Source: Pseudomonadota bacterium
GTDB taxonomy: Bacteria > Pseudomonadota > Gammaproteobacteria > Burkholderiales > Ferrovaceae
Reading direction: 5' to 3'
DNA length: 64,000 nt
NCBI GenBank assembly: GCA_021805725.1
Contig: JAJZEH010000045.1
Coordinates: forward strand, 1 to 64,000
In this document: positions 10,549-20,774 of the stretch, piece by piece
Layout of the letters: each line of letters starts with the position of its first letter
Numbering within the stretch: the first letter of the stretch is position 1
Notes under the pieces: generated by a model
Told to the model about the DNA's origin: nothing
Database searches by the model: none
The model's input: the letters and a program-made list of their open reading frames with translations, nothing else
Position numbers and translations under genes: made by a program

Positions 10549-12201
10549 ATGCTGCGTGCCTTGAGCATCCGTAACTTTGTCATCGTCGAGCATCTGGACC
10601 TGGAGTTCGATGCCGGGTTCACCGTGCTGACAGGAGAGACCGGCGCCGGAAAATCCATATTGATCGAAGCGCTGTCTCTGGCCCTGGGCGCGCGCGCCGA
10701 ACCCGGGATCGTGCGTTCCGGAGCCGAACGGGCGGAGGTGGTGGCAGAGTTTCAGGTGGCTGAAGCAGATCCTGCCGGGCAATGGCTGCAGGAGAACGAG
10801 CTCTGGTCTGACGACCGCTGCGTATTGCGCCGCGTCCTCGACAGGACAGGAAAGTCGCGTGCGTTCATCAACGGATCGAGCGTGCCAGTGCAACAGCTCA
10901 AAATCCTGTCGGAATGGCTGCTCGACATTCATGGACAACATGCCCATCAATCCCTGCAAAAGGTCGCCACCCAGCGTGCGTTGCTCGATGCGTTTGCCGG
11001 CACGACAGCATTGGCGCAATCGGTGCGGGCGGCCTACAACCAGTGGCAATCGGCCCATGATCAATGGGAACAGTGGAGGAGTCACGCCGAGGTGTTGCTT
11101 GAAGAAAAGGCGCGTCTGCAGGACGAGGTGCGTGAACTCGGCGCCCTCGACCTGACCCTGGAAAGCTGGCAGGCCCTGCAGGCGGACCAAACACGCCTTG
11201 CCCATTCGGCCAGCCTGCAGGAGGGAGCCCGGTTTGCGTTGGAGATGCTGTCTGAGGCTGATGATGCCATCCGCGCCAAGCTCGATGCGGTGGGAACCAA
11301 ACTGTCGGATCTTGTGATTTATGATCCAGTCCTGCAGCCCAGCGTGGAATTGATCGAGTCGGCAGGAATCCAGCTGGATGAAGCCGTACACGAATTGCGT
11401 CGCTATGCCATGGGCATTGAAGTGGATGACGCTGGCTTGAGGCAGTTGGAGTCGCGTATGGAAAACATCCTGGCCGTGGCGCGTCGTCATCGGCTCAAGC
11501 CGGAGCAACTGCCCGAGCGTCTGGCACAGTCTGCAGCACGGCTGGAGGCGTTGCAATCCAAAGGCTCTGGAGAAAGCCTGGAGCGGGCCATGCATGCGGC
11601 ACGAGAGGTGTTCCAGAATCAGGCCCGGACGCTGTCGCAACAGCGTTCACTGGCCGCGAAACGACTGAGCCAGACCATTACGGACACGATGGCCGAACTG
11701 GCCATGGGGAAGGGCGTGTTTGAGGTTGCCCTGACTCCGTTGGAGCGGGCCAATGCGTCGGGCCTGGACGAGGTGGAGTTTCGGGTGGCAGCGCATGTAT
11801 CCCAGACCCCCGAGCCCCTGGCCCGCGTGGCCTCCGGAGGCGAACTCTCTCGCATCAGCCTGGCCATTCAGGCAGCACTCTCCACCGTCTCGGCAGTGCC
11901 TACGTTGATCTTTGACGAGGTGGATACCGGTATTGGTGGACGCGTGGCTGAAATCGTCGGGCGCCTGCTGGAAGACCTGGGTCAACGGCATCAGGTGCTC
12001 TGCGTCACACATCTGCCGCAGGTGGCCGCCAGGGGCCAGCAGCATCTGAGCGTGACCAAAACGGAGCATGCAGCTGGCGTCAACAGCACCATTCAGCGTC
12101 TGGATGATGAGGCGCGTGTGGAAGAACTGGCGCGCATGCTGGGTGGCGTGACCATCACCCCGACGACGCGTCGTCATGCTGCCGAATTGTTGAACCACTG
12201 A
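10549..12201 (+). CDS. recN: DNA repair protein RecN
   Basis: RecN is an SMC-like ATPase in recombinational repair of double-strand breaks. Seen in the 550 residues: Walker A GETGAGKSIL (about res 25-34), a long coiled-coil middle, the ABC signature ASGGELSRISLAI and Walker B TLIFDEVDTGIGG near the C-terminus. It follows nadK by 10 nt. Its last 47 bp overlap antisense with the 3' end of mnmC. Confidence 0.97.
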   Translation: MLRALSIRNFVIVEHLDLEFDAGFTVLTGETGAGKSILIEALSLALGARAEPGIVRSGAERAEVVAEFQVAEADPAGQWLQENELWSDDRCVLRRVLDRTGKSRAFINGSSVPVQQLKILSEWLLDIHGQHAHQSLQKVATQRALLDAFAGTTALAQSVRAAYNQWQSAHDQWEQWRSHAEVLLEEKARLQDEVRELGALDLTLESWQALQADQTRLAHSASLQEGARFALEMLSEADDAIRAKLDAVGTKLSDLVIYDPVLQPSVELIESAGIQLDEAVHELRRYAMGIEVDDAGLRQLESRMENILAVARRHRLKPEQLPERLAQSAARLEALQSKGSGESLERAMHAAREVFQNQARTLSQQRSLAAKRLSQTITDTMAELAMGKGVFEVALTPLERANASGLDEVEFRVAAHVSQTPEPLARVASGGELSRISLAIQAALSTVSAVPTLIFDEVDTGIGGRVAEIVGRLLEDLGQRHQVLCVTHLPQVAARGQQHLSVTKTEHAAGVNSTIQRLDDEARVEELARMLGGVTITPTTRRHAAELLNH

Positions 12202-14065
12202 AACGTGCCGGGGCAATTGCCCTGATCAGGTCCTTTTCCAGCGGCAGCGGGGTCCCTGCAAGTTCCGCTGCAATGAGTTCCGCTGCCATGCTGCTCCAGA
12301 TCAGTCCCCGCGATCCCATTCCCATGGTGGTGTAGAGGCCCTCCTGTGGGCCCAGGGCACCAACGAGCGGCATACGGTCCCGGCAGACGCTGCGAAACCC
12401 AACACGATCCAGGGTGGTGAGGGGGTCTGGCGCCCAGCCGGGACTAAGTCGGGCGAGTCGTTCCAGGTTCTCCAGGGTGCTGGCTTGCCGGGGGGCCGCC
12501 TCCTGATCGCTCTCATAGGTGGCGCCGACGCAAAGACCTTCCTCCAGCCCGGGAATCACATACCCATCCTGACAGAGTACCGGCGTTTGCGGAGGAAAGG
12601 GGTCGTGCGTCACCAGTGTAATCTGCCCGCGAAACAGCGTCATTGGAAGTTCGGCCGTTTGCGGCAGGGATTGAGCATGGGCTCCCAGGGCCAAAATCAG
12701 GACCGGTGCTTCTGCCAGGAGCTGTCCACGCGCATCAAGGGCCCGCCAGGCCCCAGTCTTCTCGATGTGGCTTACGTCGGTATTCCAGTGACAACGAATC
12801 TGAGGCGATCCGGCAAGGAGGGCCGCTGCGCAAAGGCTTCCAGGGTCCAGCCATCCGCCCTGCGGAAAATGCCATCCGCCCCATTGCACTGCGATGCCAC
12901 AGAGGGCCACTACTTCGGAGGGCTCCAGAAACCGGACGTAGTCCTGAGGATAGCCTTGATGTGCAATGACGCTCCGTTGTAACAGGGCCTGTTCCTCATC
13001 CTGGGCCAGGACCAGGACGCCGCTTTGCCTGTGACGGATGGTGCCGGTCCTGGCCTGTAACCGGTGCAAGGTGTGCAGGGTTTGAAAAAATGCGGCACGC
13101 GAAAGGCGGGAGGTGGGGTTGTCGTCGCGCGACAGCACCGGGCGCAAGATACCGACAGGGTTTCCAGAGGCTTCCTCGGCGGGTCCGGCGTGACGATCGA
13201 ACAGGTCGATCTGCCACCCGTATTGCGCCAGTCGTTCTGCCATCAGACATCCTGCAATTCCTGCACCGACGATGATCGCGCGGCGTTGCGTGACGGGATG
13301 ATGGATGCGCGCCAGAACCGGATTGCGCGCAGTCGTGACCATGCGCCTGAAGGCCTCCTCTGGAATCTTGTCAAAGCGCGCTTCCAGGCGTTCACGCTTG
13401 CGTCCGAAACCTGGGCGACGCTGTACCGTAAAACCATGAGACTCCAGGCGCCGACGCACGGCACCGGCTGCACACCAGGTGGCCAGCGTGCCCTGATACG
13501 CCATCTGGCGGGCTATGTGGCGGATCACCCAGTCATCCCACATCTGGGGGTTTTTGTCCGGGGCAAAACCGTCGAGGAACAGGGCGTCTGCTGCCATGGC
13601 CAGTTGCGGCAAGGTTTCCTGGATATCCCCCAGAATCAGCGTGAGTGTCACGCGTCCCCCCTCAAACCTGATCTGGTGGAACCCGGCCACCAGCGGGGGC
13701 CATGCGGCTACCAGGGCCTCGGACAGCCGGGAGAGCGTTGTAAAGGGGGAGAGGACCTGGGCCAGGTCGTTACGATTCAAGGGGAATTTTTCAAACGAGA
13801 CGAAATGCAGTCGGGCCTCCGGGTTGAGGACCGTGTTGCGCCACGCGTTCCAGGTCACCAGAAAATTGAGTCCGATACCAAACCCTGTTTCCAGAATCTG
13901 GAAATCGGGTCGGTTCAGCCAGCGTTCCGGCAATGCATTGCCTCCAAGAAAAACGCTCGTGCTTTGGGCAATGCCGCCGTCCGCAGAGTGGTACACGTCA
14001 TTGAAGGCCGGTGCACGCAGAATACCGTCCTGGAAGCGGACTTCCGCAGGGGTAATGGTCGTCAT
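12155..14065 (-). CDS. mnmC: Bifunctional tRNA U34 mnm5s2U methyltransferase/oxidoreductase
   Basis: MnmC performs the last two steps of mnm5s2U34 synthesis in tRNA. The N-terminal SAM domain has ETGFGIGLNFLVTWNAW and LFLDGFAPDKNPQMWD. The C-terminal FAD oxidase domain opens with IIVGAGIAGCLMAERLAQ and holds 'RGQITLVTHDPFPP'. The start is set at ATG 14065 (MTTITPAEVRF, 636 aa; E. coli 668). The frame is open 41 residues further but that part is not conserved. A TACAAT box lies only 6 nt before this ATG. The 3' end overlaps recN by 47 bp. Confidence 0.95.
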   Translation of the reverse strand: MTTITPAEVRFQDGILRAPAFNDVYHSADGGIAQSTSVFLGGNALPERWLNRPDFQILETGFGIGLNFLVTWNAWRNTVLNPEARLHFVSFEKFPLNRNDLAQVLSPFTTLSRLSEALVAAWPPLVAGFHQIRFEGGRVTLTLILGDIQETLPQLAMAADALFLDGFAPDKNPQMWDDWVIRHIARQMAYQGTLATWCAAGAVRRRLESHGFTVQRRPGFGRKRERLEARFDKIPEEAFRRMVTTARNPVLARIHHPVTQRRAIIVGAGIAGCLMAERLAQYGWQIDLFDRHAGPAEEASGNPVGILRPVLSRDDNPTSRLSRAAFFQTLHTLHRLQARTGTIRHRQSGVLVLAQDEEQALLQRSVIAHQGYPQDYVRFLEPSEVVALCGIAVQWGGWHFPQGGWLDPGSLCAAALLAGSPQIRCHWNTDVSHIEKTGAWRALDARGQLLAEAPVLILALGAHAQSLPQTAELPMTLFRGQITLVTHDPFPPQTPVLCQDGYVIPGLEEGLCVGATYESDQEAAPRQASTLENLERLARLSPGWAPDPLTTLDRVGFRSVCRDRMPLVGALGPQEGLYTTMGMGSRGLIWSSMAAELIAAELAGTPLPLEKDLIRAIAPARFSGSTIRQHDDASSG

Positions 14066-14307
14066 TCGCGCATTGTACTGTCCGACAAGCCACGCGGCAT
14101 TCATTTGTTTAATCGGCCACGCAGCATGATCCCTCATTACAGTGGACGGGCATAAAGGATTTTTCCTTGAACTCTTACGGGGTGCCATGGTGGGTCTTGT
14201 TGTGCAAGTCCTCCATGATTAACAGCAGTACCCAATCGCCGGACGGCATGCTTCTCGCCGTCAGGCGGGTCATCGCAAGCCTCCGGTATTTTTTTGGAGG
14301 ATGGGCG

Positions 14308-15354
14308 ATGATTGCATTTGACTTTGTTCAAGGTTTGTTTCGAAGTGTGGTTTACCTGGGCGTGGTGCTGCGACACCATTGGAGTCGGAAGGTGACGCCA
14401 GAGAGATGGGCGGAACAAATGGCCTCTGCCGAAGCCGTTCAGGCGCCGTTGGCGCTCACGGCACCGGCAGAACCCGAATCTGCATTGGAATCACCGGTGT
14501 CACCGGTGTCACCGACAGTCCAGCACCTGGTTCCGGTGCCCGATGTCGATTTCCTGGTGGGGCAAGTGCTGGTGAGACATGGCGAGGGTTTTAACGTGGT
14601 TTGCCATTTCTATCGGCGTGATTCACGGGTGGTTCGTGCAATCTGGCTGGATTACAAAAGCCTTCAGCGTAAACATGGGGCGTATGTGGTCCGACGGCTG
14701 CGTACTCGCGCAGGCGAGCAGGTTGCAAAGGCCAGGGGTTCGGCTCGCTCGCAAGGCGTCGCGCCAAGGCATTGGGGTCGTATCGTCATACCTGACGAAT
14801 TTCTGGAGTTTGAATCGCTCCAGGATCTGCGGGTGATACGGCTCATGGAGAAGACTCTGGAAGACGCGGGGGCACTGATCGAGGAGGAAATCCCTGAAAA
14901 CCTTCTCAACAAAAGGCCGTGGCGTCTTCTTCCCCCTTGCGCCGCACCGGAACACGAATTGACGGATTTACAGAAGCGGCGCAAGACCATCGAGCGGACC
15001 ATGGAGGAAATCCGGACGGAAGATGCGGCACGTAAGGTTCCGCTGGCCAGTCAGGACAGGCAGTATCCCAACATGATCAAGCCGCCAGTGGTCAGTTCCC
15101 ATAGCGGAGTGCTACGCAAAACCGGCTATGTGGAGCGTACGGATCCTTCAGGTCGAAAGTACCGTACATTCTTCGCGGAAGTTGAGGATGAGGTACGGAC
15201 CATTCGGCATATTGGTGTTGATTTGCAACGCGCCTTGTTGCGTGAACAGATCAACATCGGAGATCGGGTGGAGGTGTTTAATATCGGACTGGTCCCGGTA
15301 GGTACGGGCAAGTACAAAAAGAAGATATGGAGCGCCCGAAAAGTGCCGGCGTAA
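14308..15354 (+). CDS. Unknown protein with relaxase-type (TraI/LPD7-like) C-terminal domain
   Basis: I do not recognise the whole protein. The start is ATG 14308, chosen because GGAGG lies 7 nt upstream (348 aa); a longer frame from 14167 lacks such a site. The N-terminus is hydrophobic (IAFDFVQGLFRSVVYLGVVL) and may be a membrane segment. A Ser/Pro/Val repeat (PVSPVSP) and a basic middle region follow. The last ~85 residues (GVLRKTGYVERTDPSGRKYR ... HIGVDLQRALLREQINIGD RVEV) resemble by pattern the domain at the C-terminus of conjugative relaxases and large polyvalent proteins ('WGVDLERAL...GD.V'). That suggests plasmid or ICE ancestry. It stands alone between mnmC and a strong terminator. 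Confidence 0.55.
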   Translation: MIAFDFVQGLFRSVVYLGVVLRHHWSRKVTPERWAEQMASAEAVQAPLALTAPAEPESALESPVSPVSPTVQHLVPVPDVDFLVGQVLVRHGEGFNVVCHFYRRDSRVVRAIWLDYKSLQRKHGAYVVRRLRTRAGEQVAKARGSARSQGVAPRHWGRIVIPDEFLEFESLQDLRVIRLMEKTLEDAGALIEEEIPENLLNKRPWRLLPPCAAPEHELTDLQKRRKTIERTMEEIRTEDAARKVPLASQDRQYPNMIKPPVVSSHSGVLRKTGYVERTDPSGRKYRTFFAEVEDEVRTIRHIGVDLQRALLREQINIGDRVEVFNIGLVPVGTGKYKKKIWSARKVPA

Positions 15355-15362
15355 ATGAACCA

Positions 15363-15389
15363 CGGGGGGTGGCAACCCCCGTTTTTTTT
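15363..15389 (+). terminator. Rho-independent terminator
   Basis: CGGGGG (15363-15368) pairs with CCCCCG (15376-15381) around a 7-nt loop and is followed by eight T (15382-15389). It lies 8 nt after the stop of the relaxase-domain gene and isolates it from the CobD-like gene. Confidence 0.9.
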
Positions 15390-15434
15390 GCAGATTGTGT
15401 TAACCTCGACGCAATTCAGCCGCAGAGCAAGACC

Positions 15435-16337
15435 ATGAACTTCTTTTCCATTCTGATTGCACTGTTACTGGAACAGTACCGCACTGTTTCCACCCAAACC
15501 AAAGTTTTCGCGTTCTTTGATCGTTACGCCAGCAGCCTTGATGACCTGCTCAACTCTGGCGAGCGGCACCATGGCATCGCAGCATGGGTTCTTGCGGTCG
15601 CACCGGTTCTGCTTGTTATTGGCACGCTCAATGCCCTGGCGGGTTGGCTGGGGTTGGGGTTGGGCTGGGCCATCGATGTGCTGGTGTTGACCTTGGTGCT
15701 GGACTTCAGATCGGTGCTTAATCGCCTCACCACCCTGCAGGGTGACCTGCGCCACATGGAGCGCGAACAGGTGGCGGAACGCCTGGGTTTTCCCGGACCG
15801 ACTGCTCCGGCGCTTGCCGAGCTGGTGGCCCGTGGGATCGAGCTTGCGCTCATAGACATCCACACCCATCTGCTTGCTGTGCTGTTTTGGTATTGCGTGT
15901 TGCCAGGGCCCACCGGGGCACTGTTGTACCTGATGGCAATGCGCCTTGATCGGCTTTGGGGTTCGGATACGCAAACCGATTTCGGGCACTTTTCCCGAAC
16001 GGCGTTTTATTGGCTGGATTGGGTTCCGCTCCGGCTGACCGCATTGGCCTTTGCCATCGTGGGTAACTTTGAGGATTCCCTGTTTTGTTGGCGCACCCAG
16101 GCCTCCGGTAACCGCGCCAGTCTGCGCATTATCCTGGCCAGCGCTGCCGGTGCCCTAGGCATTCGTCTTGGCGATTCATCTGCGTCCAATCGCGTTTACG
16201 GGGGGCTGGATCTGGGTGTTGGGGAAGCCCCCGACGTAGATCACCTGAGGAGTGCCGAGGGCATGATCTGGCGGACTTTGGTGTTGTGGTTACTGATCAT
16301 CGCGTTGATGACGATAGCAGCCATGGTGGGGGGTTAG
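15435..16337 (+). CDS. CobD/CbiB-family inner membrane protein (AmpE-like)
   Basis: This is a 300-residue polytopic membrane protein starting MNFFSILIALLLEQYR (ATG 15435). It has four to five hydrophobic segments and matches the general pattern of the CobD/CbiB and AmpE superfamily ('FGHFSRTAFYWLDWVPLRLT ALAFAIVGNFEDSLFCWR'). True CobD attaches aminopropanol to cobyric acid, but no other cobalamin gene is nearby. A role in cobamide synthesis is therefore not established. Its stop overlaps the stop of convergent rsgA. Confidence 0.75.
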   Translation: MNFFSILIALLLEQYRTVSTQTKVFAFFDRYASSLDDLLNSGERHHGIAAWVLAVAPVLLVIGTLNALAGWLGLGLGWAIDVLVLTLVLDFRSVLNRLTTLQGDLRHMEREQVAERLGFPGPTAPALAELVARGIELALIDIHTHLLAVLFWYCVLPGPTGALLYLMAMRLDRLWGSDTQTDFGHFSRTAFYWLDWVPLRLTALAFAIVGNFEDSLFCWRTQASGNRASLRIILASAAGALGIRLGDSSASNRVYGGLDLGVGEAPDVDHLRSAEGMIWRTLVLWLLIIALMTIAAMVGG

Positions 16338-17224
16338 TTGTGGCCCCGATGCCGCTTTGCCTGCTGCAGGCTGGTGAGATAGCGCAACCGTAATTCCCTT
16401 CTTTCGTTTCCGCGCGCCCAGTTTTTGAGGGCGCAATCCGGTTCGTTGAGGTGCTGGCAATCCATGAAACGGCACTGCCCCAGCAGCCCGGAAAACTCCC
16501 TGAAATAACCTTCGATGGCCTTGGGGCTCAAGTGGGCCAGGCCAAACTCCTGCAGTCCCGGCGAGTCGATGAGCGCGCTTTGCGCATCCATGGCGTAGTA
16601 ATGGGTGGCAGTGGTGGTGTGGCGACCAGAATCCAGGGCTTGGGACACGATATTGGTTCGGGCCAGGGCATTGGGGACCAGGGCGTTGACCAGTGTGGAT
16701 TTGCCCATGCCGGACTGGCCCACCAGAATGCTGACTCGTCCCGTCAGAAAGGGGCGCAATGCCGACACGTCCTGGAGGGCGCTCATGGACACCAGGGGAT
16801 ATCCCAGTTCAGCATAGTACTCAAGTGCTGAGCGTGCGCGGGCAGCCGATGTCCCTAGATCCATTTTGTTGAGGATGATCATGGGCGCGACGCCGGCAGC
16901 GTCGGCGGCAATCAGGCAGCGGGTCAGGAGTTCGTCGCTGTAGGTGGGTTCGGGGGCCACGACGATCAGCGCCTGATCCACGTTGGCAGCCAATAGCTTT
17001 TCGCGCCAGACATCTGCGCGGTAGAGCAGGGTGCGGCGTTCGTGCACCGCCTCGATGACGCCCTGTCCGGAGGAAGTCATCTGGATGTCCACCCAATCCC
17101 CGCAAGTCACGTCCTTGCGCTTGCCGCGACGCACGCAGCTGATGGGCTGCTCGGAGCCGGGAAGAGCAACGTCGTAATGGCGGCCAAATGCTGCGACGAC
17201 TGTTCCGGTGAGAGGGGTGTTCAC
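16334..17224 (-). CDS. rsgA: Ribosome small-subunit GTPase RsgA (YjeQ)
   Basis: RsgA is a circularly permuted GTPase that acts late in 30S assembly. Order seen: OB fold ([19 protein letters not shown]), G4 NKMDL before G1 GQSGMGKSTLVNAL, then the C-terminal zinc knuckle CRFMDCQHLNEPDC. The length is 296 aa. Its ATG overlaps the stop of the upstream M48 protease gene by 4 nt (17221-17224), so the two are coupled. Confidence 0.96.
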   Translation of the reverse strand: MNTPLTGTVVAAFGRHYDVALPGSEQPISCVRRGKRKDVTCGDWVDIQMTSSGQGVIEAVHERRTLLYRADVWREKLLAANVDQALIVVAPEPTYSDELLTRCLIAADAAGVAPMIILNKMDLGTSAARARSALEYYAELGYPLVSMSALQDVSALRPFLTGRVSILVGQSGMGKSTLVNALVPNALARTNIVSQALDSGRHTTTATHYYAMDAQSALIDSPGLQEFGLAHLSPKAIEGYFREFSGLLGQCRFMDCQHLNEPDCALKNWARGNERRELRLRYLTSLQQAKRHRGHN

Positions 17225-18477
17225 GCGGTCTGAAGGGATTCCAGGCGTGCAATTCTGAGTGCGGCCGGAGGATGGGAATCGTAAATGGCAGAATGCAACG
17301 GATCCGGCGTGAGGGTTGAGGCATTGTCCTGGTATAGCTTGACCAGGGCACTGATCAATTCCCTGGCTGGGGTATGTTGCGCGGCGTAGGCATCCGCCTC
17401 GAACTCATGCTTACGCGAATACAGGCTCATCAGGGGTTGCAGCGGAAAACCAAATACCGGAATGACCAGGATGAACAGGATCAGGGCGATTGCGGTTCCC
17501 GGTATCGTCACGCCCAGCCCGAGATAAAACCAGGGCATTTCCTTGAGCCAACCCAGAAGCCCCAAAAAAACCAGGCTCAATCCAAACAGTACCATGATGC
17601 GCTGAATGACGTGTTTTTGATGATAGTGCCCCAGTTCATGGGCCAGGACGGCCTCCGTTTCAGCAGGGTCAAGGCGCGTGAGCAGGGTGTCAAAAAACAC
17701 GACCCTTTTGCTTTTTCCAAAGCCCGTAAAATAGGCATTGCCATGATTCGAACGCTTTGACCCGTCCATCACAAACAGTCCGCTGGAGCGAAAGCCGCAG
17801 CGTTTGAGCAGGGCTTCCACACGCTGGCGCAAATCCCCAGGGGGCAAAGGGGTAAACCGATTGAACAGGGGTGCGATCAGGGTGGGGTAGATCATCAATA
17901 GCACGACGTTGAAGAGCATCCATGCCGCCCATGCCCAGAGCCACCAGTAACTTCCCAACGAATTCATCATCCAGACGGCTGCCAAAAACACGGGGGCACC
18001 GAGACCTACGGTAATCAGGGATTCGCGCAACAGGTCCATCAAAAACAGTTTCGGTGTAATGCGATTGAATCCAAAGCGTGCTTCCACGCCAAATGTGCCA
18101 TAGAGGCTGAGCGGGAGGTCCGCCAAGGCACCGATCAGCAGGACGCTGCCGCCCAGCGCCAGATCATGCAACCCGCCATTACCCGAAGTGTCCAATAACC
18201 ACCGGTCCAACCCCTCCAATACACCGCCTTCGATAAAGACCAGCAGTAGCAGGGCATCGGTCAGGGTGTGTATCATGCGAAGTTTGGTTTTGGCACAGGT
18301 ATAATCTGCAGCTTTTTGATGGTCTTCCAGCGGGATACGGGTTTGAAATGCTGCAGGGACGCTTTGGCGGTAAAGCTTGACGTGGCGAATCTGCCTGTAA
18401 GCCAGCCATAAACGACCTCCGGTCACGCCCGCGAGCAGCACCAGAAAAACCAAATGAAACAGCATCGAAGCATTCAT
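17221..18477 (-). CDS. M48-family membrane metallopeptidase (Ste24/HtpX type)
   Basis: This is an integral-membrane zinc protease with several transmembrane segments and the catalytic motif [14 protein letters not shown] (HExxH), then the downstream Glu in '[14 protein letters not shown]'. The architecture and length (418 aa) match Ste24-like CAAX proteases rather than short HtpX. The start is placed at ATG 18477 (MNASMLFHL). A TTG at 18522 would add 15 residues. It probably takes part in membrane-protein quality control. Translation is coupled to rsgA and it diverges from orn. Confidence 0.88.
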   Translation of the reverse strand: MNASMLFHLVFLVLLAGVTGGRLWLAYRQIRHVKLYRQSVPAAFQTRIPLEDHQKAADYTCAKTKLRMIHTLTDALLLLVFIEGGVLEGLDRWLLDTSGNGGLHDLALGGSVLLIGALADLPLSLYGTFGVEARFGFNRITPKLFLMDLLRESLITVGLGAPVFLAAVWMMNSLGSYWWLWAWAAWMLFNVVLLMIYPTLIAPLFNRFTPLPPGDLRQRVEALLKRCGFRSSGLFVMDGSKRSNHGNAYFTGFGKSKRVVFFDTLLTRLDPAETEAVLAHELGHYHQKHVIQRIMVLFGLSLVFLGLLGWLKEMPWFYLGLGVTIPGTAIALILFILVIPVFGFPLQPLMSLYSRKHEFEADAYAAQHTPARELISALVKLYQDNASTLTPDPLHSAIYDSHPPAALRIARLESLQTA

Positions 18478-18533
18478 GTAATGATGGATGTCGTCAGAAA
18501 ACGCAAGTAGGAAAAGGATCAAACCACCGAATT

Positions 18534-19079
18534 ATGGCACAAGACAAGAACCGCCTCATCTGGGTTGACATGGAAATGACGGGGCTCGACCCTGCGCGCG
18601 ACAGAATCATCGAAGTCGCCATCGTGATCACGGACAACCAATTAGCCACGGTCGCCGAGGCGCCAGTGCTGGTGGTACACCAGTCGGAAGCCGTGCTGGA
18701 CGGCATGGATTCATGGAACAAGGGAACCCACGGGCGTTCGGGACTGATCGACAAGGTCAAGGCCTCCACACTGGATGAGGCCAAGGCTGAAGAATTGCTC
18801 CTGGCCTTTCTCAAGGAATATGTCCCATCCGGCGAATCCCCCATGTGCGGGAACTCCATTTGCCAGGACCGGCGTTTTCTTGCCAATTACATGCCCAACC
18901 TTGAGCGCTATTTTCACTACCGAAACCTGGATGTCAGCACCCTAAAAGAGCTTTCCAAGCGATGGAAACCTGAAATTTACGGGGCGTTCAAAAAATCGGG
19001 TAAACACGAGGCTTTGGCGGACATCCACGAATCCATAGAGGAACTCAAGCATTACCGGGAACACTTCATCAAATATTAG
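18534..19079 (+). CDS. orn: Oligoribonuclease
   Basis: Orn is the DEDDh 3'-5' exonuclease that degrades 2-5 nt RNA and pGpG. The 181 residues show Exo [15 protein letters not shown], Exo II with [12 protein letters not shown], and Exo [17 protein letters not shown]. The length is typical. It diverges from the M48 protease gene and its stop overlaps the convergent dsbD stop by 4 nt. Confidence 0.97.
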   Translation: MAQDKNRLIWVDMEMTGLDPARDRIIEVAIVITDNQLATVAEAPVLVVHQSEAVLDGMDSWNKGTHGRSGLIDKVKASTLDEAKAEELLLAFLKEYVPSGESPMCGNSICQDRRFLANYMPNLERYFHYRNLDVSTLKELSKRWKPEIYGAFKKSGKHEALADIHESIEELKHYREHFIKY

Positions 19080-20773
19080 CGGAATACCGTGCCGAGGTGG
19101 TCCAGAAACTGCTGTGGCGACACATAGCCCACCAGTCGGCCATCGCTGATTTCACGACCATCGCTGCCAAAGAAAACGGTCCCGGGAGGACCGAACATGC
19201 CAAAGCGCGCCAGAAGCGCCTTATCCTCCGGGGTGTTTTGGGTGACGTCAGCGCGCAGCAGTACGCCTTTTTCAAGCGCCGATTTCACTGCTGGCGTGGG
19301 AAACACCTTCTTTTCCATTTCAACGCAGGAGACGCACCAGTCAGCGTAAAAATCAAGGAGTACGGGCCGCCCCTCTGCAACGGCCTTGGTGAGGGCCTGG
19401 TCCAGTGCGACAGTTGAGGTGATGCGTTCAAAGTGGGGGCCATTCGTGCCGATCCGTGACCCCAGGAGCGGCATCACCATCCAGAGCGCAACGCCCAGCA
19501 ACAGAACGCCAAAGAACCGTTTGACCCAGACCATCCAGCGCCCTGCACGGGGCAATAATGCTCCGGCCGAGGTTCCAATCACCAGGAGCGGCACCCCCAT
19601 GCCCAAGGCCAGGATGAACAATGCAGCGCCCCCAAGGGCAAGGTCATGGGTTTGCGCGATATACAGCAGTCCGCCAGCCAGCGGGGCCGCCACGCAAGGG
19701 CCCATCACCAGCGCTGAGAGCACGCCCATCAATCCGACACCCAGATATTTTCCTCCCGGTAGCCGGTTGGACAGGTTGTTCAGCCCGTTTTGCAGGGCAG
19801 GTGGCAGCTGTAACTGATACACGTCAAACATGGAGAGCGAGAGGACTACGAATAGAAGGGCCGTGGCCACTTGAACGGGTGGTGTTTGCAGGGCGTTGGA
19901 TAACAGCGTGCCGGAAAGCCCTGCCAGAATCCCCGCCAGAGCGTAGGTCAGCGCCATTCCCAGCACGTAGGTCAGCGATAGTCCGAAGGCGCGGCTTTTG
20001 GTGATGCTGGTCCCCTGGCCGGCGATGATGCCCGAGAGGATGGGGATCATGGGAAAAACGCAGGGCGTCATGGCAAGCAACAGCCCAAAACCGAAAAAAG
20101 TGGTCAGCACGAGCAAGGGTTTGGCCCCTTTCAGAAAGCTCAGAAACTCGTTGGGATTGGCAGAGTTGATGTCCGGCGCGCTCTCCAGGGGCGAGCCTCC
20201 GGCAACGGGTTGGTAGCGACCGGTAAGCGACGCCAGGACGAAATGTTGAGTGGTGGGGGGGTAACAGATCCCCTGCTCGGCACAGCCCTGGTAGGTAATG
20301 GCAAGCTCACGCGGGGGTGCCGAGGGCAGACTCACGTCCACGGCGAAAGGATGGTGATACACCCAGACGCGGCCGAAACTGGGATCCTCCTTGCTCTCGG
20401 CCTGGGGAAAGGCCAGGTGCCCCACCGACGCCTCTGTAGCGCCGAGGACCTTGATCCGGTCGCGATACAGGTAATAACCGGGGGCGGGTGTGAACTCCAC
20501 GGCCAGCTCCTGGGCTGTGGCTGCACTGACGTTGATCTTGAAAGCCTCTTCGGGCATCAGGAAGGTTTTGGAGGCGCTGGAGGAGGCCAGTACCGCAGGC
20601 AAGGCGGGCTTGCTGAACGGAAGTCCTTCCGAGGCGCCTGCTGGGGGCGAGGCGGTGGCGAGCACCAGGGTTCCCACCAGGGAGAGCGCGCGCAATGCGT
20701 TGCGTAGCAGGGGGTAGCGTGCAGGGTTCATCAGGGTCAGGTCATCCAAGCGTATCGGCATCAAGCCGGACAT
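19076..20773 (-). CDS. dsbD: Thiol:disulfide interchange protein DsbD
   Basis: DsbD moves electrons from cytoplasmic thioredoxin to periplasmic DsbC/DsbE partners. Seen: signal peptide (ending near PPAGA), the periplasmic alpha domain with [10 protein letters not shown], eight hydrophobic segments with the paired cysteines in [10 protein letters not shown] and [10 protein letters not shown], and the C-terminal thioredoxin-like gamma domain with [10 protein letters not shown]. The full frame is 565 aa. An internal ATG (20731) just before the signal peptide is an alternative start. It begins 1 nt after queG. Confidence 0.95.
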   Translation of the reverse strand: MSGLMPIRLDDLTLMNPARYPLLRNALRALSLVGTLVLATASPPAGASEGLPFSKPALPAVLASSSASKTFLMPEEAFKINVSAATAQELAVEFTPAPGYYLYRDRIKVLGATEASVGHLAFPQAESKEDPSFGRVWVYHHPFAVDVSLPSAPPRELAITYQGCAEQGICYPPTTQHFVLASLTGRYQPVAGGSPLESAPDINSANPNEFLSFLKGAKPLLVLTTFFGFGLLLAMTPCVFPMIPILSGIIAGQGTSITKSRAFGLSLTYVLGMALTYALAGILAGLSGTLLSNALQTPPVQVATALLFVVLSLSMFDVYQLQLPPALQNGLNNLSNRLPGGKYLGVGLMGVLSALVMGPCVAAPLAGGLLYIAQTHDLALGGAALFILALGMGVPLLVIGTSAGALLPRAGRWMVWVKRFFGVLLLGVALWMVMPLLGSRIGTNGPHFERITSTVALDQALTKAVAEGRPVLLDFYADWCVSCVEMEKKVFPTPAVKSALEKGVLLRADVTQNTPEDKALLARFGMFGPPGTVFFGSDGREISDGRLVGYVSPQQFLDHLGTVFR

Positions 20774-20774
20774 T

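Noticed and set aside
10441..11640. 399-codon open frame on the minus strand
   Set aside because: Antisense to recN, with no ribosome site or recognisable motif.
13064..14155. 363-codon open frame on the plus strand
   Set aside because: Antisense to mnmC; low-complexity, improbable protein.
14480..14520. Short tandem repeat (TCACCGGTG) as a CRISPR or regulatory repeat
   Set aside because: Only two copies inside a gene, coding for a Ser-Pro-Val linker.
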